This document shows positions 1 to 9,601 of a stretch of DNA of 64,000 nucleotides, one piece after another. The notes below the pieces were generated by a model, which was given only the letters and a program-made list of their open reading frames with translations, did not search any database and had not been told where the DNA came from. The position numbers and the translations under genes were made by a program. The stretch is taken from the NCBI GenBank assembly GCA_000525025.1, contig JCKJ01000001.1, positions 744,001 to 808,000 of the forward strand, written 5' to 3'. The DNA is from Methylophilaceae bacterium 11 (lineage in GTDB: Bacteria; Pseudomonadota; Gammaproteobacteria; Burkholderiales; Methylophilaceae). Numbering within the stretch: the stretch's first letter is position 1; the number at the start of each line of letters is the position of its first letter.

Positions 1-193
1 TAAACTGCGTGAAGCCAATACGATTGGCGGGCACTTGAAACAGATACTCAATTAAGGCGATACCCCAACTGATGAGCGCGGCAATAATCCAAGGTTTGCT
101 ACTGAGGTTTTTGAGGTGACCGTACCATGCAAATAGCATGAACAGGTTAGAAATGCTAAGCAGTACGATCGTTTTAAGTAGGGTAGCGCTCAT
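1..193 (-). CDS. DUF486 family small membrane protein (partial, C-terminus beyond window)
   Basis: Reading leftward from an ATG at 191-193, 64 codons stay open to the window edge. The product starts MSATLLKTIVLLSISNLFML and continues with a Trp-Tyr-Gly-His segment and a second hydrophobic stretch ending near FQVPANRIG. This pattern of paired membrane helices with a PANRIG motif matches DUF486, a roughly 110-residue integral membrane family distantly related to small drug/metabolite transporters. Function is unknown. The last 40-50 residues lie outside the window. It is on the same strand as glnB, but a 132-base gap with no visible hairpin separates them, so co-transcription is uncertain. Confidence 0.8.
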   Translation of the reverse strand, partial: MSATLLKTIVLLSISNLFMLFAWYGHLKNLSSKPWIIAALISWGIALIEYLFQVPANRIGFTQF

Positions 194-325
194 GAGTAAT
201 GCTTAAGTTTTTTCACACGTAATCTTTCTCAAAAGTGACGTGGTCAAGGTGTCTGAGTGAAGGTAGTACACATGGGTACGACGAGCGAAAGACAACGCAG
301 ACCACAGCAACTTTTCAGAAAGTAT

Positions 326-709
<384 letters not shown>

Positions 710-732
710 TTATTCTACGCATTAACCTTTGA

Positions 733-2337
733 CTATTCAAACGTTAACTTGCATGTAATCGGGTAGCGTCTATCTTTGCCAAAGCCTTTTTGTGTAATTC
801 TGACACCTACTGGCGCTTGTCGGCGCTTGTATTCGTTTCTATCAATCAGTTGCGTCACACGCAGCACGTCTTTGGTTTGATAGCCCAATTGCATAATCGC
901 GTGGCGGCTCATGTCTTCTTCAACATAAGCCTGCATAATCGCATCTAGTATTTCGTAAGGCGGTAGGCTATCTTGGTCAGTTTGATTGGCACGGAGCTCA
1001 GCACTTGGCGCGCGCGTGATAATACGTTCCGGGATAATTTTGCTACGCGTATTGCGATATTCAGCCAGTCGGTACACCAGCGTTTTGGGCACATCCTTAA
1101 GCAAGGAAAATCCACCTGCCATATCGCCATATAGCGTGCTATAACCCACGGCCATTTCAGACTTGTTGCCGGTAGTCAGCACAATGCTGCCAAACTTGTT
1201 AGAAAGCGCCATCAGCAACATGCCGCGAATGCGTGCCTGCAGATTTTCTTCAGTGGTATTAAACGGACGGTTGCCAAATTCTGGCGCCAAAGCGGTACGG
1301 AAGGTATCGAACAGTGTTTTAATGGGGATGAGGCTATGGTGCACGCCCACGCGATTGGCCATCTCAATTGCATCGTCCACGCTAATGTTCGATGTGAACT
1401 CTGATGACATTAGGACCACTTTCACGCGTTCGGCACCTAGCGCATCCACCGCGATCGCCAATGTCAATGCAGAATCAATGCCGCCAGATAACCCCAGTAC
1501 CACACTAGGAAAACCATTTTTATTGACATAGTCTGCAAGGCCTAAGGTTAGCGCGTGATATACCGTGGCCTCCATGCTTAATAGTGGCACTAGTTCCACA
1601 GGTTGCGGTTGACCATTAAGCACCTCTACGTAGCTTAATGTTTCCACAAAAGCTGGCAGTTGCTGAGAGACTTTCCCTTGTTGATTGAGCACAAATGATG
1701 CGCCATCAAACACTAACTCATCTTGCCCGCCCACCATATTGGTATAAATGACAGCCAAGCTAGTTTCTTGCACCCGCTCCGCTAAAATCTCATAGCGCGT
1801 ATTGAGCTTATCCATATGATAAGGAGAGGCATTGAGTGAGATCAGCAATTCTGCGCCCGCATGCTTGGCACGCATAGCCGGCGCTTTCTCCCAGCCGTCT
1901 GCGCAAATGAGCACGCCAATTTGCAGACCATCCAGCGCAAACACAAAAGGGGTGTCTCCGCGCTCAAAATAGCGCTCTTCATCAAACACGCTATAGTTGG
2001 GCAATACTTGCTTATGGTAAGTGTTTTGTATTTTACCTTGCTGAATGAGCGACGCTGCGTTGAATAGCTCGCCATTCACTTGATGAGGATGGCCAATAAG
2101 CACACTTAACTCAGGTGGAATCGCATCACATAGGTAGGCCAGCGCACGCTGGTTTGCTTCTAAAAAATCATTGCGGTAGAGCAAGTCTTCCGGAGGATAT
2201 CCGCACAATACCAGCTCTGGGGTGACCATGAGTGTTGCACCTGCCGCATAGGCCTGCTGGGCGTAGGCAATGATTTTTTTGGCATTGCCATGCATGTCAC
2301 CCACCATGGCATTGATTTGAGCAATCGCAATTTTCAT
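733..2337 (-). CDS. nadE: Glutamine-dependent NAD+ synthetase
   Basis: The 534-residue protein makes NAD+ from deamido-NAD+, ATP and glutamine, the last step of NAD synthesis. Residues 1-250 form a nitrilase-type (CN hydrolase) glutaminase domain with the triad Glu41 (TPELVLCGYPPE), Lys109 (YHKQVLP) and Cys145 (LICADGWE). The C-terminal half is the synthetase domain with the PP-loop SGGIDSA starting at residue 284. This is the long glutamine-using form, not the short ammonia-dependent form. It ends 68 bases before glnB and starts 9 bases after the upstream ankyrin gene, so the three are probably co-transcribed. nadB, for the first step of the pathway, is 29 kb away at 31.9 kb. Confidence 0.96.
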   Translation of the reverse strand: MKIAIAQINAMVGDMHGNAKKIIAYAQQAYAAGATLMVTPELVLCGYPPEDLLYRNDFLEANQRALAYLCDAIPPELSVLIGHPHQVNGELFNAASLIQQGKIQNTYHKQVLPNYSVFDEERYFERGDTPFVFALDGLQIGVLICADGWEKAPAMRAKHAGAELLISLNASPYHMDKLNTRYEILAERVQETSLAVIYTNMVGGQDELVFDGASFVLNQQGKVSQQLPAFVETLSYVEVLNGQPQPVELVPLLSMEATVYHALTLGLADYVNKNGFPSVVLGLSGGIDSALTLAIAVDALGAERVKVVLMSSEFTSNISVDDAIEMANRVGVHHSLIPIKTLFDTFRTALAPEFGNRPFNTTEENLQARIRGMLLMALSNKFGSIVLTTGNKSEMAVGYSTLYGDMAGGFSLLKDVPKTLVYRLAEYRNTRSKIIPERIITRAPSAELRANQTDQDSLPPYEILDAIMQAYVEEDMSRHAIMQLGYQTKDVLRVTQLIDRNEYKRRQAPVGVRITQKGFGKDRRYPITCKLTFE

Positions 2338-2346
2338 GTGGTTTAG

Positions 2347-3306
2347 TTAGTAGCGACCGCCAGCATTTTTAATCAATTCAACAATGGTTGGATTTTTAAG
2401 TTTCAGCGCGTAGACATAGGCGGTTAGGCCATATTGGTCACGCGCCTTTACATCAGCTTTGTTGTCCAACAACAATTTCACCATCTCTTCAGCGTTGCTA
2501 TCCACCGCCAATTGCAGTAAGGGCGTGCCTTCGGAATCGTGGTGATTCACATTAGCGCCTTTGGCAATTAGCGCCGTGGCCACTTCTACCTGTGATTTTT
2601 TGACGGCCCAAGTCAACGCCGTCCATTTGGAGTGGTCTTGCTCATCCACATCCGCACCTTTTTCTAATAGGTAGTTGACTGCTGGGGCATGGCCTTCACG
2701 TGCTGCGATCATCAATGCAGTGGTCCCCAGCTTATCTTGGGTATCTAATTTTGCACCGTTGTTGATCAAGCTGGTAATGGTAGGGATATCACCGCTTTTG
2801 GCGGCGTACATGAGTACGGGTTTCCCATCATCACTTTTAGTGTTGGCATCAATACCACTTTTAATAATTAAATCAACGGTTTGGCTGTATCCCGAGGTGG
2901 CAGCTAACCCTAGTGCGCTCCAGCCAGCGGGGTCGCGTACTTTGGCGTCAGCGCCTTTATCGAGCAGTACTTTGACTGTTTCGATATTGTTTTTCTTGGC
3001 GGCAAACATCAATGCCGTCCAGCCGCCTTTATCTTTGTCGTTCACATCCGCGCCTTTTGCAAGCAGCGCGCTAGCTACATCTGCGCGGTTTTTGCGTGCT
3101 GCGTACATCAGGGCGGTAATGCCTTCGTTATCCCGCGTGTTTGGATTTACGCCGCTACTCAGCATGGCATTGACGGTTGCAATATCACCCTTGGATGCAG
3201 CTGTGAACAAATAGGCAACGTCAGCGTTGGCAGCGTTCGCCGTCATATTGGCACTGAAGGTCAAATAGCCTACCAGTAAGCATTGCACCAGCACATAAAA
3301 ACGCAT
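2347..3306 (-). CDS. Exported ankyrin-repeat protein
   Basis: The 319-residue product begins with a probable Sec signal peptide (hydrophobic YVLVQCLLVGYLTF, cleavage near ANAANA around residue 26). The rest is about eight consecutive ankyrin repeats of about 33 residues with the usual G-TALM-AA and LL-KGADV signatures. No catalytic domain is visible, so it is probably a protein-protein interaction scaffold in the periplasm. It lies between sucD (11 bases upstream) and nadE (9 bases downstream) in the same direction, which suggests co-transcription with succinyl-CoA synthetase genes without an obvious functional link. A second exported ankyrin protein is encoded at 15432-15920. Confidence 0.85.
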   Translation of the reverse strand: MRFYVLVQCLLVGYLTFSANMTANAANADVAYLFTAASKGDIATVNAMLSSGVNPNTRDNEGITALMYAARKNRADVASALLAKGADVNDKDKGGWTALMFAAKKNNIETVKVLLDKGADAKVRDPAGWSALGLAATSGYSQTVDLIIKSGIDANTKSDDGKPVLMYAAKSGDIPTITSLINNGAKLDTQDKLGTTALMIAAREGHAPAVNYLLEKGADVDEQDHSKWTALTWAVKKSQVEVATALIAKGANVNHHDSEGTPLLQLAVDSNAEEMVKLLLDNKADVKARDQYGLTAYVYALKLKNPTIVELIKNAGGRY

Positions 3307-3317
3307 AAATAATAGCC

Positions 3318-4208
3318 TTAAGAATGAAACACTTGTTTGAGTTGCATGGCTTTGACAACAGCTTCGCCCAATTGTGCCGGTGAGTTAGCCACAACACATC
3401 CTGCAGACTCTAGCGCTAGGATTTTATCTTCCGCGCGTCCGCTGCCGCCAGAGATAATCGCACCAGCATGTCCCATGCGCTTGCCTTTGGGGGCGGTTAA
3501 GCCTGCAATATAAGCAGCTACGGGCTTGGTCACGTGGTGTTTAATAAAGTCGGCTGTGGCCTCTTCATCGCTACCGCCAATTTCACCTACCATGATAATC
3601 GCCTCGGTTTCCGGGTCTGCCTCAAACATGGTCAAGCACTCAATAAAGTTGAGGCCTTTGATGGGGTCGCCACCAATGCCTACACATGTGGTTTGGCCTA
3701 AGCCTAGCGCAGTTGTTTGGTGTACTGCTTCGTAAGTGAGTGTGCCGGAGCGTGATACCACGCCGACTTTGCCGCGTAAGTGAATGCTACCCGGCATAAT
3801 GCCAATCTTACATTCATCCGGCGTAATCACACCCGGGCAGTTAGGGCCAATCAGTTTGGTGCCATTGGCTTTGAGTGCCGCTTTCACATTGAGCATATCC
3901 AATACAGGGATGCCTTCTGTAATGCAAACCACCAACTCAATACCTGCATCAGATGCTTCTAAAATAGAGTCTGCGGCGTAAGGAGGCGGTACGTAAATCA
4001 CGCTGGCATTGGCTTGTGTTTCACGCACAGCTTCACGCATGGTATTAAATACCGGTAGGTTCAGGTGCAGCTGTCCGCCTTTGCCTGGCGTCACGCCACC
4101 CACCATCTTGGTGCCATAGGCCAATGCTTGCTCAGAGTGAAATGTGCCTTGTTTACCGGTAAAGCCCTGGCATAGCACGCGTGTATTTTTATTGACTAAA
4201 ATGGCCAT
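3318..4208 (-). CDS. sucD: Succinyl-CoA synthetase (ADP-forming) alpha subunit
   Basis: The 296-residue subunit has normal family length. It has an N-terminal Rossmann CoA-binding domain (FTGKQGTFH near residues 16-24) and a ligase domain with the phosphorylated active-site histidine, His247, in [10 protein letters not shown]. With SucC it interconverts succinyl-CoA and succinate with ATP formation. Its ATG overlaps the sucC stop codon by one base (TAATG), a classic translationally coupled pair. Obligate methylotrophs often have an incomplete citric acid cycle, so here it may serve mainly to make succinyl-CoA; that is inference. Confidence 0.97.
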   Translation of the reverse strand: MAILVNKNTRVLCQGFTGKQGTFHSEQALAYGTKMVGGVTPGKGGQLHLNLPVFNTMREAVRETQANASVIYVPPPYAADSILEASDAGIELVVCITEGIPVLDMLNVKAALKANGTKLIGPNCPGVITPDECKIGIMPGSIHLRGKVGVVSRSGTLTYEAVHQTTALGLGQTTCVGIGGDPIKGLNFIECLTMFEADPETEAIIMVGEIGGSDEEATADFIKHHVTKPVAAYIAGLTAPKGKRMGHAGAIISGGSGRAEDKILALESAGCVVANSPAQLGEAVVKAMQLKQVFHS

Positions 4209-5383
4209 TATTTCACCGCCAGACTGTTGACTGATTTCACGGCTTGCTGTGCGGCATCGGTTAAGTTTTCTGCAGAGATAATATTTAAACCACTTTCACG
4301 TAACATTTGTTTACCTAATTCAACGTTGGTGCCTTCCAAACGGACGACAACAGGGATGGTCATGCCGACTTCTTTGACAGCAGTGATAATGCCTGAGGCA
4401 ATAATGTCGCAGCGCATAATGCCGCCAAAAATATTGACCAAAATGGCTTTGACTTGCTTGTCTGCCAAAATGATTTTAAATGCCTTGGCTACTGTTTCAG
4501 CGGTTGCGCCGCCACCTACATCCAAAAAGTTGGCTGGCATGCCACCGTGTAATTTAATTAAATCCATGGTGGCCATGGCTAGACCAGCGCCATTCACCAT
4601 ACAGCCGATATTGCCATTGAGCGCAATATAGTTCAGCCCGGCATGATGCGCTTCGGCTTCTTTTGCATCATCTTGCGACCAATCACGCATTTCCGCCAAT
4701 GGTTTTTGGCGATACAGTGCATTGTCATCCACAGTCATTTTGCAATCTAAGGCCACCAGCTTGCCATCGGTGGTGACGATCAGCGGGTTAATCTCTAACA
4801 GCGCTAAGTCATTCTCTTTAAATAACTTGTATAGCCCTTTGGTCAGTTTGGTAAACGCGGTAATTTGGTCGCCGACTAAGTCCAACGCAAACGCCAAATT
4901 ACGTGCCTGATAATCGACCAATCCATTCAGCGGATCACAGATTTCCTGTAGGATTTTTTCAGGCTGTGTAGTTGCGATTTCTTCAATGTCCATGCCGCCC
5001 GCACTTGAAGCAACGATCACGACACGCTCTAATGTTCTATCGACTAACATCGAAAGATAGAGTTCACGGGCGATAGGTAAGGTTTGCTCTACCAACACTT
5101 GATGTACTGGCTGGCCATCTGGTGCATTTTGATAGGTGACTAAATGTTTACCTAGTAGCGCATTGGCAACGGTTTGGGCTTCTTGCCCGGATTTCACCAG
5201 CTTAACGCCACCTGCTTTACCACGACCACCGGCATGCACTTGCGCTTTGACTACCCAAGCACTTCCAGCAATTTCTTTGGTGGCTGCTGCGGCTGCCTCC
5301 TCTGATTGCACGACTTGTCCGATGGGGGTAGTGAGACCATAACGTTGTAGTAGTTGCTTCGCTTGATATTCGTGTAAATTCAT
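4208..5383 (-). CDS. sucC: Succinyl-CoA synthetase (ADP-forming) beta subunit
   Basis: The 391-residue subunit begins [17 protein letters not shown], the family's conserved N-terminus, followed by the ATP-grasp fold ([18 protein letters not shown] near residue 45, then LLEINPL and LVALDCK). The C-terminal CoA-ligase domain has the [15 protein letters not shown] and [10 protein letters not shown] motifs. It is the first gene of the probable sucC-sucD-ankyrin-nadE-glnB operon and is separated from the upstream cytochrome gene by 193 bases containing that gene's terminator. Confidence 0.97.
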   Translation of the reverse strand: MNLHEYQAKQLLQRYGLTTPIGQVVQSEEAAAAATKEIAGSAWVVKAQVHAGGRGKAGGVKLVKSGQEAQTVANALLGKHLVTYQNAPDGQPVHQVLVEQTLPIARELYLSMLVDRTLERVVIVASSAGGMDIEEIATTQPEKILQEICDPLNGLVDYQARNLAFALDLVGDQITAFTKLTKGLYKLFKENDLALLEINPLIVTTDGKLVALDCKMTVDDNALYRQKPLAEMRDWSQDDAKEAEAHHAGLNYIALNGNIGCMVNGAGLAMATMDLIKLHGGMPANFLDVGGGATAETVAKAFKIILADKQVKAILVNIFGGIMRCDIIASGIITAVKEVGMTIPVVVRLEGTNVELGKQMLRESGLNIISAENLTDAAQQAVKSVNSLAVK

Positions 5384-5523
5384 TTTAAAAGTGGATATTT
5401 GATTAATTTATTTTCAATCGCTATTTTCGCGCAAAAGCTGGATGGACGCTAGTAAAAAAGCCATTGCCGCTGCGTTGTTACGCATTGCTCACAGTCGTGG
5501 ATGGTGAAGATGGTATGTGTATA

Positions 5524-5554
5524 AAAAAAGCCACGCAAACTGCATGGCTTTTTT
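5524..5554 (-). terminator. Rho-independent terminator after the membrane cytochrome gene
   Basis: An A-run, a stem GCCA-C-GCA / TGC-A-TGGC with one internal mismatch, and a T-run make a hairpin that can work in both directions. It lies 22 bases past the stop of the gene ending at 5577 and upstream of sucC, so it insulates sucCD from read-through. The stem closely resembles the terminator at 10833-10863. Confidence 0.75.
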
Positions 5555-5576
5555 GTGGGCAAACATTTAAAACATT

Positions 5577-6350
5577 CTATAAATCTTGTTCCCAAGCATT
5601 GCCGTACACTTTGCCATTGCGGGACAAAATATACATCTGATACATGCTGATAAACCACATATAGCTAGACGCCAAACTATAGCCGATACCACCAATAATG
5701 GTGAGCCAAGCAAAATTAGGTGAAAGCTTAGTGAGCCACCAAGACAAGATGTCGATAATTAAGAAGGCAAACGGGAACGCAATGGCCGTGACTTTGAGCG
5801 CTTTAGGCACATTCACTGCAAAGCTAAAAATAAAGCCAATAAAAAAGAAAATAAAGCTAATACCAAATAAATGAATATGTGAAACGCGCGTTAAGCTCTG
5901 AATGGTTGCGCCTTCGCTGGTGGCCGCTACTTTTTGTACTTCTTCAAAGTTTTTAAAGTTAGGAATGCCCGGCAACGCGCTGTGGCAGACCACACAGTTT
6001 TGTGCAAATACATCTTTGTAATGTGCATCCCAAGCTTCTTTAGGGGCACCTTTTCTCACCCATTGAATAATGTCTGCACGTACAGCATCCGGGGCATTGG
6101 CTTTCATGGAGCCGTTTAATTTACTCTCTAACTTGCTGTGGGTGCGGTCACCGTAGTAGCTATACACAATGTCATTTTTAGATAAGCCGACTTTGCCATC
6201 GGCCATACCATGGGTGAGCATGATTTGTAGCCCCGCCATACACAAGCCAACACCAATCACTAACAAATAACCGGTGAATAGCGCTTTTAAAGGCCATGGT
6301 AAATTGGGTAAGTTGAGCCATCCGAGATTGGCGGGGGGGGTTGTTTTCAT
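5577..6350 (-). CDS. Uncharacterised membrane-anchored c-type cytochrome-like protein
   Basis: The protein has 257 residues if the ATG at 6348-6350 is used; it has a GGGA ribosome-binding site six bases upstream, better than the ATG 12 bases earlier. It has an N-terminal transmembrane helix (ALFTGYLLVIGVGLCMAGLQ) and a soluble segment of about 100 residues with a haem c attachment motif, CVVCH in FAQNCVVCHSALPG. Three to four hydrophobic helices follow (ISFIFFFIGFIF, VTAIAFPFAFLIIDIL, LTIIGGIGYSLA). Histidines in VSHIHLFGIS could be haem ligands. I recognise it only as a conserved proteobacterial membrane protein of unknown role. The start region contains a run of eight C (coding strand) at 6333-6340. 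Confidence 0.75.
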   Translation of the reverse strand: MKTTPPANLGWLNLPNLPWPLKALFTGYLLVIGVGLCMAGLQIMLTHGMADGKVGLSKNDIVYSYYGDRTHSKLESKLNGSMKANAPDAVRADIIQWVRKGAPKEAWDAHYKDVFAQNCVVCHSALPGIPNFKNFEEVQKVAATSEGATIQSLTRVSHIHLFGISFIFFFIGFIFSFAVNVPKALKVTAIAFPFAFLIIDILSWWLTKLSPNFAWLTIIGGIGYSLASSYMWFISMYQMYILSRNGKVYGNAWEQDL

Positions 6351-6535
6351 TTTAATTCCCATAAAAGGTCAAACACAATAACGTATTTACAGCATAAACG
6401 TATTCACAGCATATCATTCAAGGCTTAAAAAATAAATTCGTAAACACCATTAAAAAGTAGGGTTAATTCTGTGCATTAAAACGAATCCCAATACGAACTG
6501 CTATAATTTTGTTTTTAAAATCATTCGAGTTGCTC

Positions 6536-7375
6536 ATGCGTTTAGTTGTTCAAGGGCGTGCGATTTCCTTGTCGCACCTCACCCATATTCATCGCATCAT
6601 CGGCGGTCATGCACAGTTTATTCAAGTGGGTGAGTTTGCCTATTACCTACCTATCCAGCAACAAGATACCGCTGAGGTAGCACGCTTTTGTGCAGAGCAA
6701 TTGTTAGATTGCGCAGTGGTGCCAGACCAGCAGCGCTTAAATCAGTTTGGCTTATGTGTGATGGACATGGATTCCACGCTGATCAGCATTGAGTGTATTG
6801 ATGAGATCGCTGACATGATGGGCATTAAGCCGCAGATTGCGGAGATTACTGAAGCCGCAATGCGCGGTGAACTAGATTTTGCGGCAAGTCTTAAAAAGCG
6901 TGTTGCATTGCTCAAAGGCTTACCAGAAAGCGCGCTGCATCGTGTGATTGAAGAACGATTGCAGCTGAATCCAGGTGCACAAGCGTGGATTACAGCTTGC
7001 AAAGCGCATCGCATCAGCACCATGGTGGTATCGGGTGGATTCACTTTTTTTGCTAACCACGTTAAACAGCTACTTGGCTTGGATTACGCTGTGTCGAATA
7101 CATTGGAAATTGTAGACGGTAAGCTCACTGGCAATATTCTGGGCGATATTGTTGATGCACAACGTAAGGCGGATGAGCTGGTGAAGTTACGTGACCAGTT
7201 AGGCTTGAAACCCGAGCAAACCATTGCGATAGGTGATGGGGCGAACGACCTGAAAATGATGGCTGCGGCAGCCATTGGCATTGCTTATCACGCCAAACCG
7301 GTGGTACAGCAACAAGCGACATATGCCTTAAATCATACTGGGCTAGATGGCGCGATTAATTTATTGAGCGCTTAA
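6536..7375 (+). CDS. serB: Phosphoserine phosphatase
   Basis: SerB hydrolyses phosphoserine to serine, the last step of serine synthesis. The 279-residue protein has an N-terminal ACT-like region and a C-terminal HAD-superfamily domain. Motif I is DMDSTLIS at 77-84 with nucleophile Asp77, motif II is the SGGFTFF serine segment near 166, and motif III is GDGANDLKMM at 233. I chose the ATG at 6536 because the in-frame TTG at 6509 falls beside the likely -10 element TATAAT (6502-6507) and would leave almost no leader. In a serine-cycle or RuMP methylotroph serine supply is central, but no other serine gene is nearby. Confidence 0.95.
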   Translation: MRLVVQGRAISLSHLTHIHRIIGGHAQFIQVGEFAYYLPIQQQDTAEVARFCAEQLLDCAVVPDQQRLNQFGLCVMDMDSTLISIECIDEIADMMGIKPQIAEITEAAMRGELDFAASLKKRVALLKGLPESALHRVIEERLQLNPGAQAWITACKAHRISTMVVSGGFTFFANHVKQLLGLDYAVSNTLEIVDGKLTGNILGDIVDAQRKADELVKLRDQLGLKPEQTIAIGDGANDLKMMAAAAIGIAYHAKPVVQQQATYALNHTGLDGAINLLSA

Positions 7376-7377
7376 CC

Positions 7378-8190
7378 TCAAAGCAGCGCTAATTCATCTT
7401 CACTAAAACCAGCAAGGCGTCTGGCTTCTATATTGAAGGGTGGGCGTAATTTGGGGGCTTGGTATTGTTGGCATAGCCTCTCAAATGTTTCGATTGGTGC
7501 TAAGTCACGTTGCACACATAGCCAGTTGTACCAATGATTGCCAATGGCCACATGGCCAATCTCATCGCGTAGGATAATATCCAATATTTCTGCAGCCGCC
7601 ATATCACCGGCCTGTGCCAATTTATTGCGTAATGCCGGGCTGGCATCTAAGCCGCGTGCTTCCATGGTTCTGGGCACGAGTGCCATGCGTGCCAGCACAT
7701 CGTCTTGTGTGCGTTCTACCATCTCCCACAGGCTGTTATGGCCGAGAAAATCGCCATATTGATAGCCCATACTCTGCAAGTGCTGATTGAGCAGGCTAAA
7801 ATGATAAGCCTCTTCTGCTGCGACCTTAAGCCAGTCCGTGTAGTATTGTTCTGGCATCTGTGCAAATCGCCAAATCGCATCCAGCGCAAGGTTAATGGCG
7901 TTGAACTCAATGTGGGCAAGTGCGTGAATCAATGCGGCACGGCCTTCTACTGTGCGCATGGAGCGCTTTTGTACCGATAGCGGTGATACCAGTTCCGGTT
8001 TGTCAGGACGACCTGGAATCGGCTCGCGATTGATGATCGATTGATCGATATCTAAGCTCAGCCCATCTGCAATAAACGTTTTTTGTAAAAGCAGTACGCC
8101 GTTTGCTTTGCGGGATGCATCGCGTGCAGTTAGCCAATTCAATGCAGTTTGGCGTAACTCGATTGGGTCTAATGTGCAATTATTCTTCAT
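7378..8190 (-). CDS. DUF455 ferritin-like protein
   Basis: The 270-residue protein matches DUF455, a ferritin-like four-helix family. Candidate di-iron ligands are visible: Glu95 in AHIEFNAINLA, Glu127 and His130 in EEAYHFSLL, and Glu210 and His213 in LRDEIGHVAIG. This is the pattern of a diiron carboxylate protein. The substrate is not known; relatives of the tRNA hydroxylase MiaE share the fold. Its start overlaps the 3' end of the upstream sensor kinase gene by 11 bases, so it is probably translated from the same mRNA as the two-component system. Confidence 0.85.
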   Translation of the reverse strand: MKNNCTLDPIELRQTALNWLTARDASRKANGVLLLQKTFIADGLSLDIDQSIINREPIPGRPDKPELVSPLSVQKRSMRTVEGRAALIHALAHIEFNAINLALDAIWRFAQMPEQYYTDWLKVAAEEAYHFSLLNQHLQSMGYQYGDFLGHNSLWEMVERTQDDVLARMALVPRTMEARGLDASPALRNKLAQAGDMAAAEILDIILRDEIGHVAIGNHWYNWLCVQRDLAPIETFERLCQQYQAPKLRPPFNIEARRLAGFSEDELALL

Positions 8191-9601
8191 AGGCTAAAAA
8201 AGTGACGGTGACACAAGTGCCTGTTTGTGACGGCTGCGTGCGCGTGAGTCCGTCTTTAATTTCAATGGTGGCATGATGGGCTTGTACAATTTCATTAACG
8301 ATGGCCAAGCCCAACCCGCAGCCTTGGCCCTGATTATCGTGCAAACGGTGAAATCGTTCAAATACCCGTTCACGCTCATGCTCCGGAATGCCAATGCCGT
8401 CATCCATTACGCTCAGTTGTATCGAATGTGCATCCCCCTGAATCACTACGGTAATCACGCCCGGGGCAGGGGTATAGCATATTGCGTTATCAATCAGGTT
8501 TGACAGCATCTCCCGTAGCATCAAATCATCGCCCCATAGTGTGGTATGTGCTAGCTGGATATCCAGCCCCAAATCTAAACCTTGATGTCGTGCCGTATTC
8601 ACAAACTGGCTGGTGACTTCGGTCGCGAGTGTAGCCAAGTGCACAACACGCATTTTGGGCTCGCGTCCAGAAGCAGAATCGACCGAGGCCATGGATAGCA
8701 TGCGGTGGAGCAGGTGGGATAAACGTGCTGAGCTACTCAGAATCATCGTTAGCGTTTCATGCACCTTGCCAGAGGTTTTTTCGCGCAATGCCAGTTCAGC
8801 CTGTGTTTGCAGGCCCGCAATAGGGGTGCGTAGCTGATGTGAGGCATCGGCAATAAATTGCTGCTGCAATTCCACCACGGCACGTACGCGCAGAATCAAA
8901 TTATTCATGGCTTGTAGCAAGGGCTGAATCTCGGTAGGGGCATCTGCGGTATTGAGCTCACTGAGATCGGTATGCGAGCGCTGGTTGATGGCCGCCTGAA
9001 TGCGCTGCAATGGCAATAACCCGCGTTTGATACCAATAAAGATCAACCCTGCGGCCAGCAGCAGAATCAGGAGCTGTGGAATAATCATTTCTTCCACAAT
9101 TTCTGTCACCATGATTTCTCTTTTGGTACGCGTTTCCGCCACTTGTACCATGATATTGCCTTGAATCTGCGCATCCACAATGGGTAGCGCAAAGGCAACG
9201 ACGCGTACCGATTGGCCGTTAAATTGGTCATCGTAATACGCATGTGCGGAGGCCGGTGGTAGTATTTTTGGTAAGGGCAGTGCGTCCTCGCCCAGTACTA
9301 AGGTGCCATTGGGGGCAGAAACACGATAATAAATCACATCATCTTTATCGTAATTCAATAAATCCTTTGCCACTTGCGGCAAGTTAATCAATATCTGTGA
9401 CTCATGCACCTCAACCTGATCGGCCAGTGCCAATGCGGCACGGAACAACGAGCGGTCATAGGCTAAGTTGGCATAATGCAAGGCACGGTAATACGAAAAG
9501 ATAGCGCTGACAATCAGTAGTACAAATAAAGGGATCAGCACCCATACCAGTAGCTGTTGCTTGAGCGATCTTGCTGTGTGCGAGTGAATGGGTTCAGTCA
9601 C
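8180..9601 (-). CDS. Sensor histidine kinase (TctE/QseC-like)
   Basis: The 473-residue membrane kinase has a transmembrane helix at about 18-37, a periplasmic sensor region at about 40-172 of the two-component sensor N-terminal (2CSK_N) type, and a second helix at about 174-191. A HAMP-like linker follows, then a HisKA domain with the phosphorylated His255 in DASHQLRTP, and an HATPase_c domain with N-box NLIDNAICYTP, DDGIGIP and GLGLAIV. It overlaps the response regulator gene by 8 bases and DUF455 by 11. The signal is unknown; tricarboxylate, quorum/stress-hormone and metal/cation sensors all share this architecture. Confidence 0.93.
   Translation of the reverse strand: MTEPIHSHTARSLKQQLLVWVLIPLFVLLIVSAIFSYYRALHYANLAYDRSLFRAALALADQVEVHESQILINLPQVAKDLLNYDKDDVIYYRVSAPNGTLVLGEDALPLPKILPPASAHAYYDDQFNGQSVRVVAFALPIVDAQIQGNIMVQVAETRTKREIMVTEIVEEMIIPQLLILLLAAGLIFIGIKRGLLPLQRIQAAINQRSHTDLSELNTADAPTEIQPLLQAMNNLILRVRAVVELQQQFIADASHQLRTPIAGLQTQAELALREKTSGKVHETLTMILSSSARLSHLLHRMLSMASVDSASGREPKMRVVHLATLATEVTSQFVNTARHQGLDLGLDIQLAHTTLWGDDLMLREMLSNLIDNAICYTPAPGVITVVIQGDAHSIQLSVMDDGIGIPEHERERVFERFHRLHDNQGQGCGLGLAIVNEIVQAHHATIEIKDGLTRTQPSQTGTCVTVTFLAYEE

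Noticed and set aside
5449-5658. Minus-strand 69-codon frame over the terminator and cytochrome 3' end
   Set aside because: Overlaps the well-supported cytochrome gene and includes the terminator; no ribosome-binding site.
6509-6535. TTG start extending SerB by nine residues
   Set aside because: Would start next to the likely -10 TATAAT; the ATG at 6536 is the family start.
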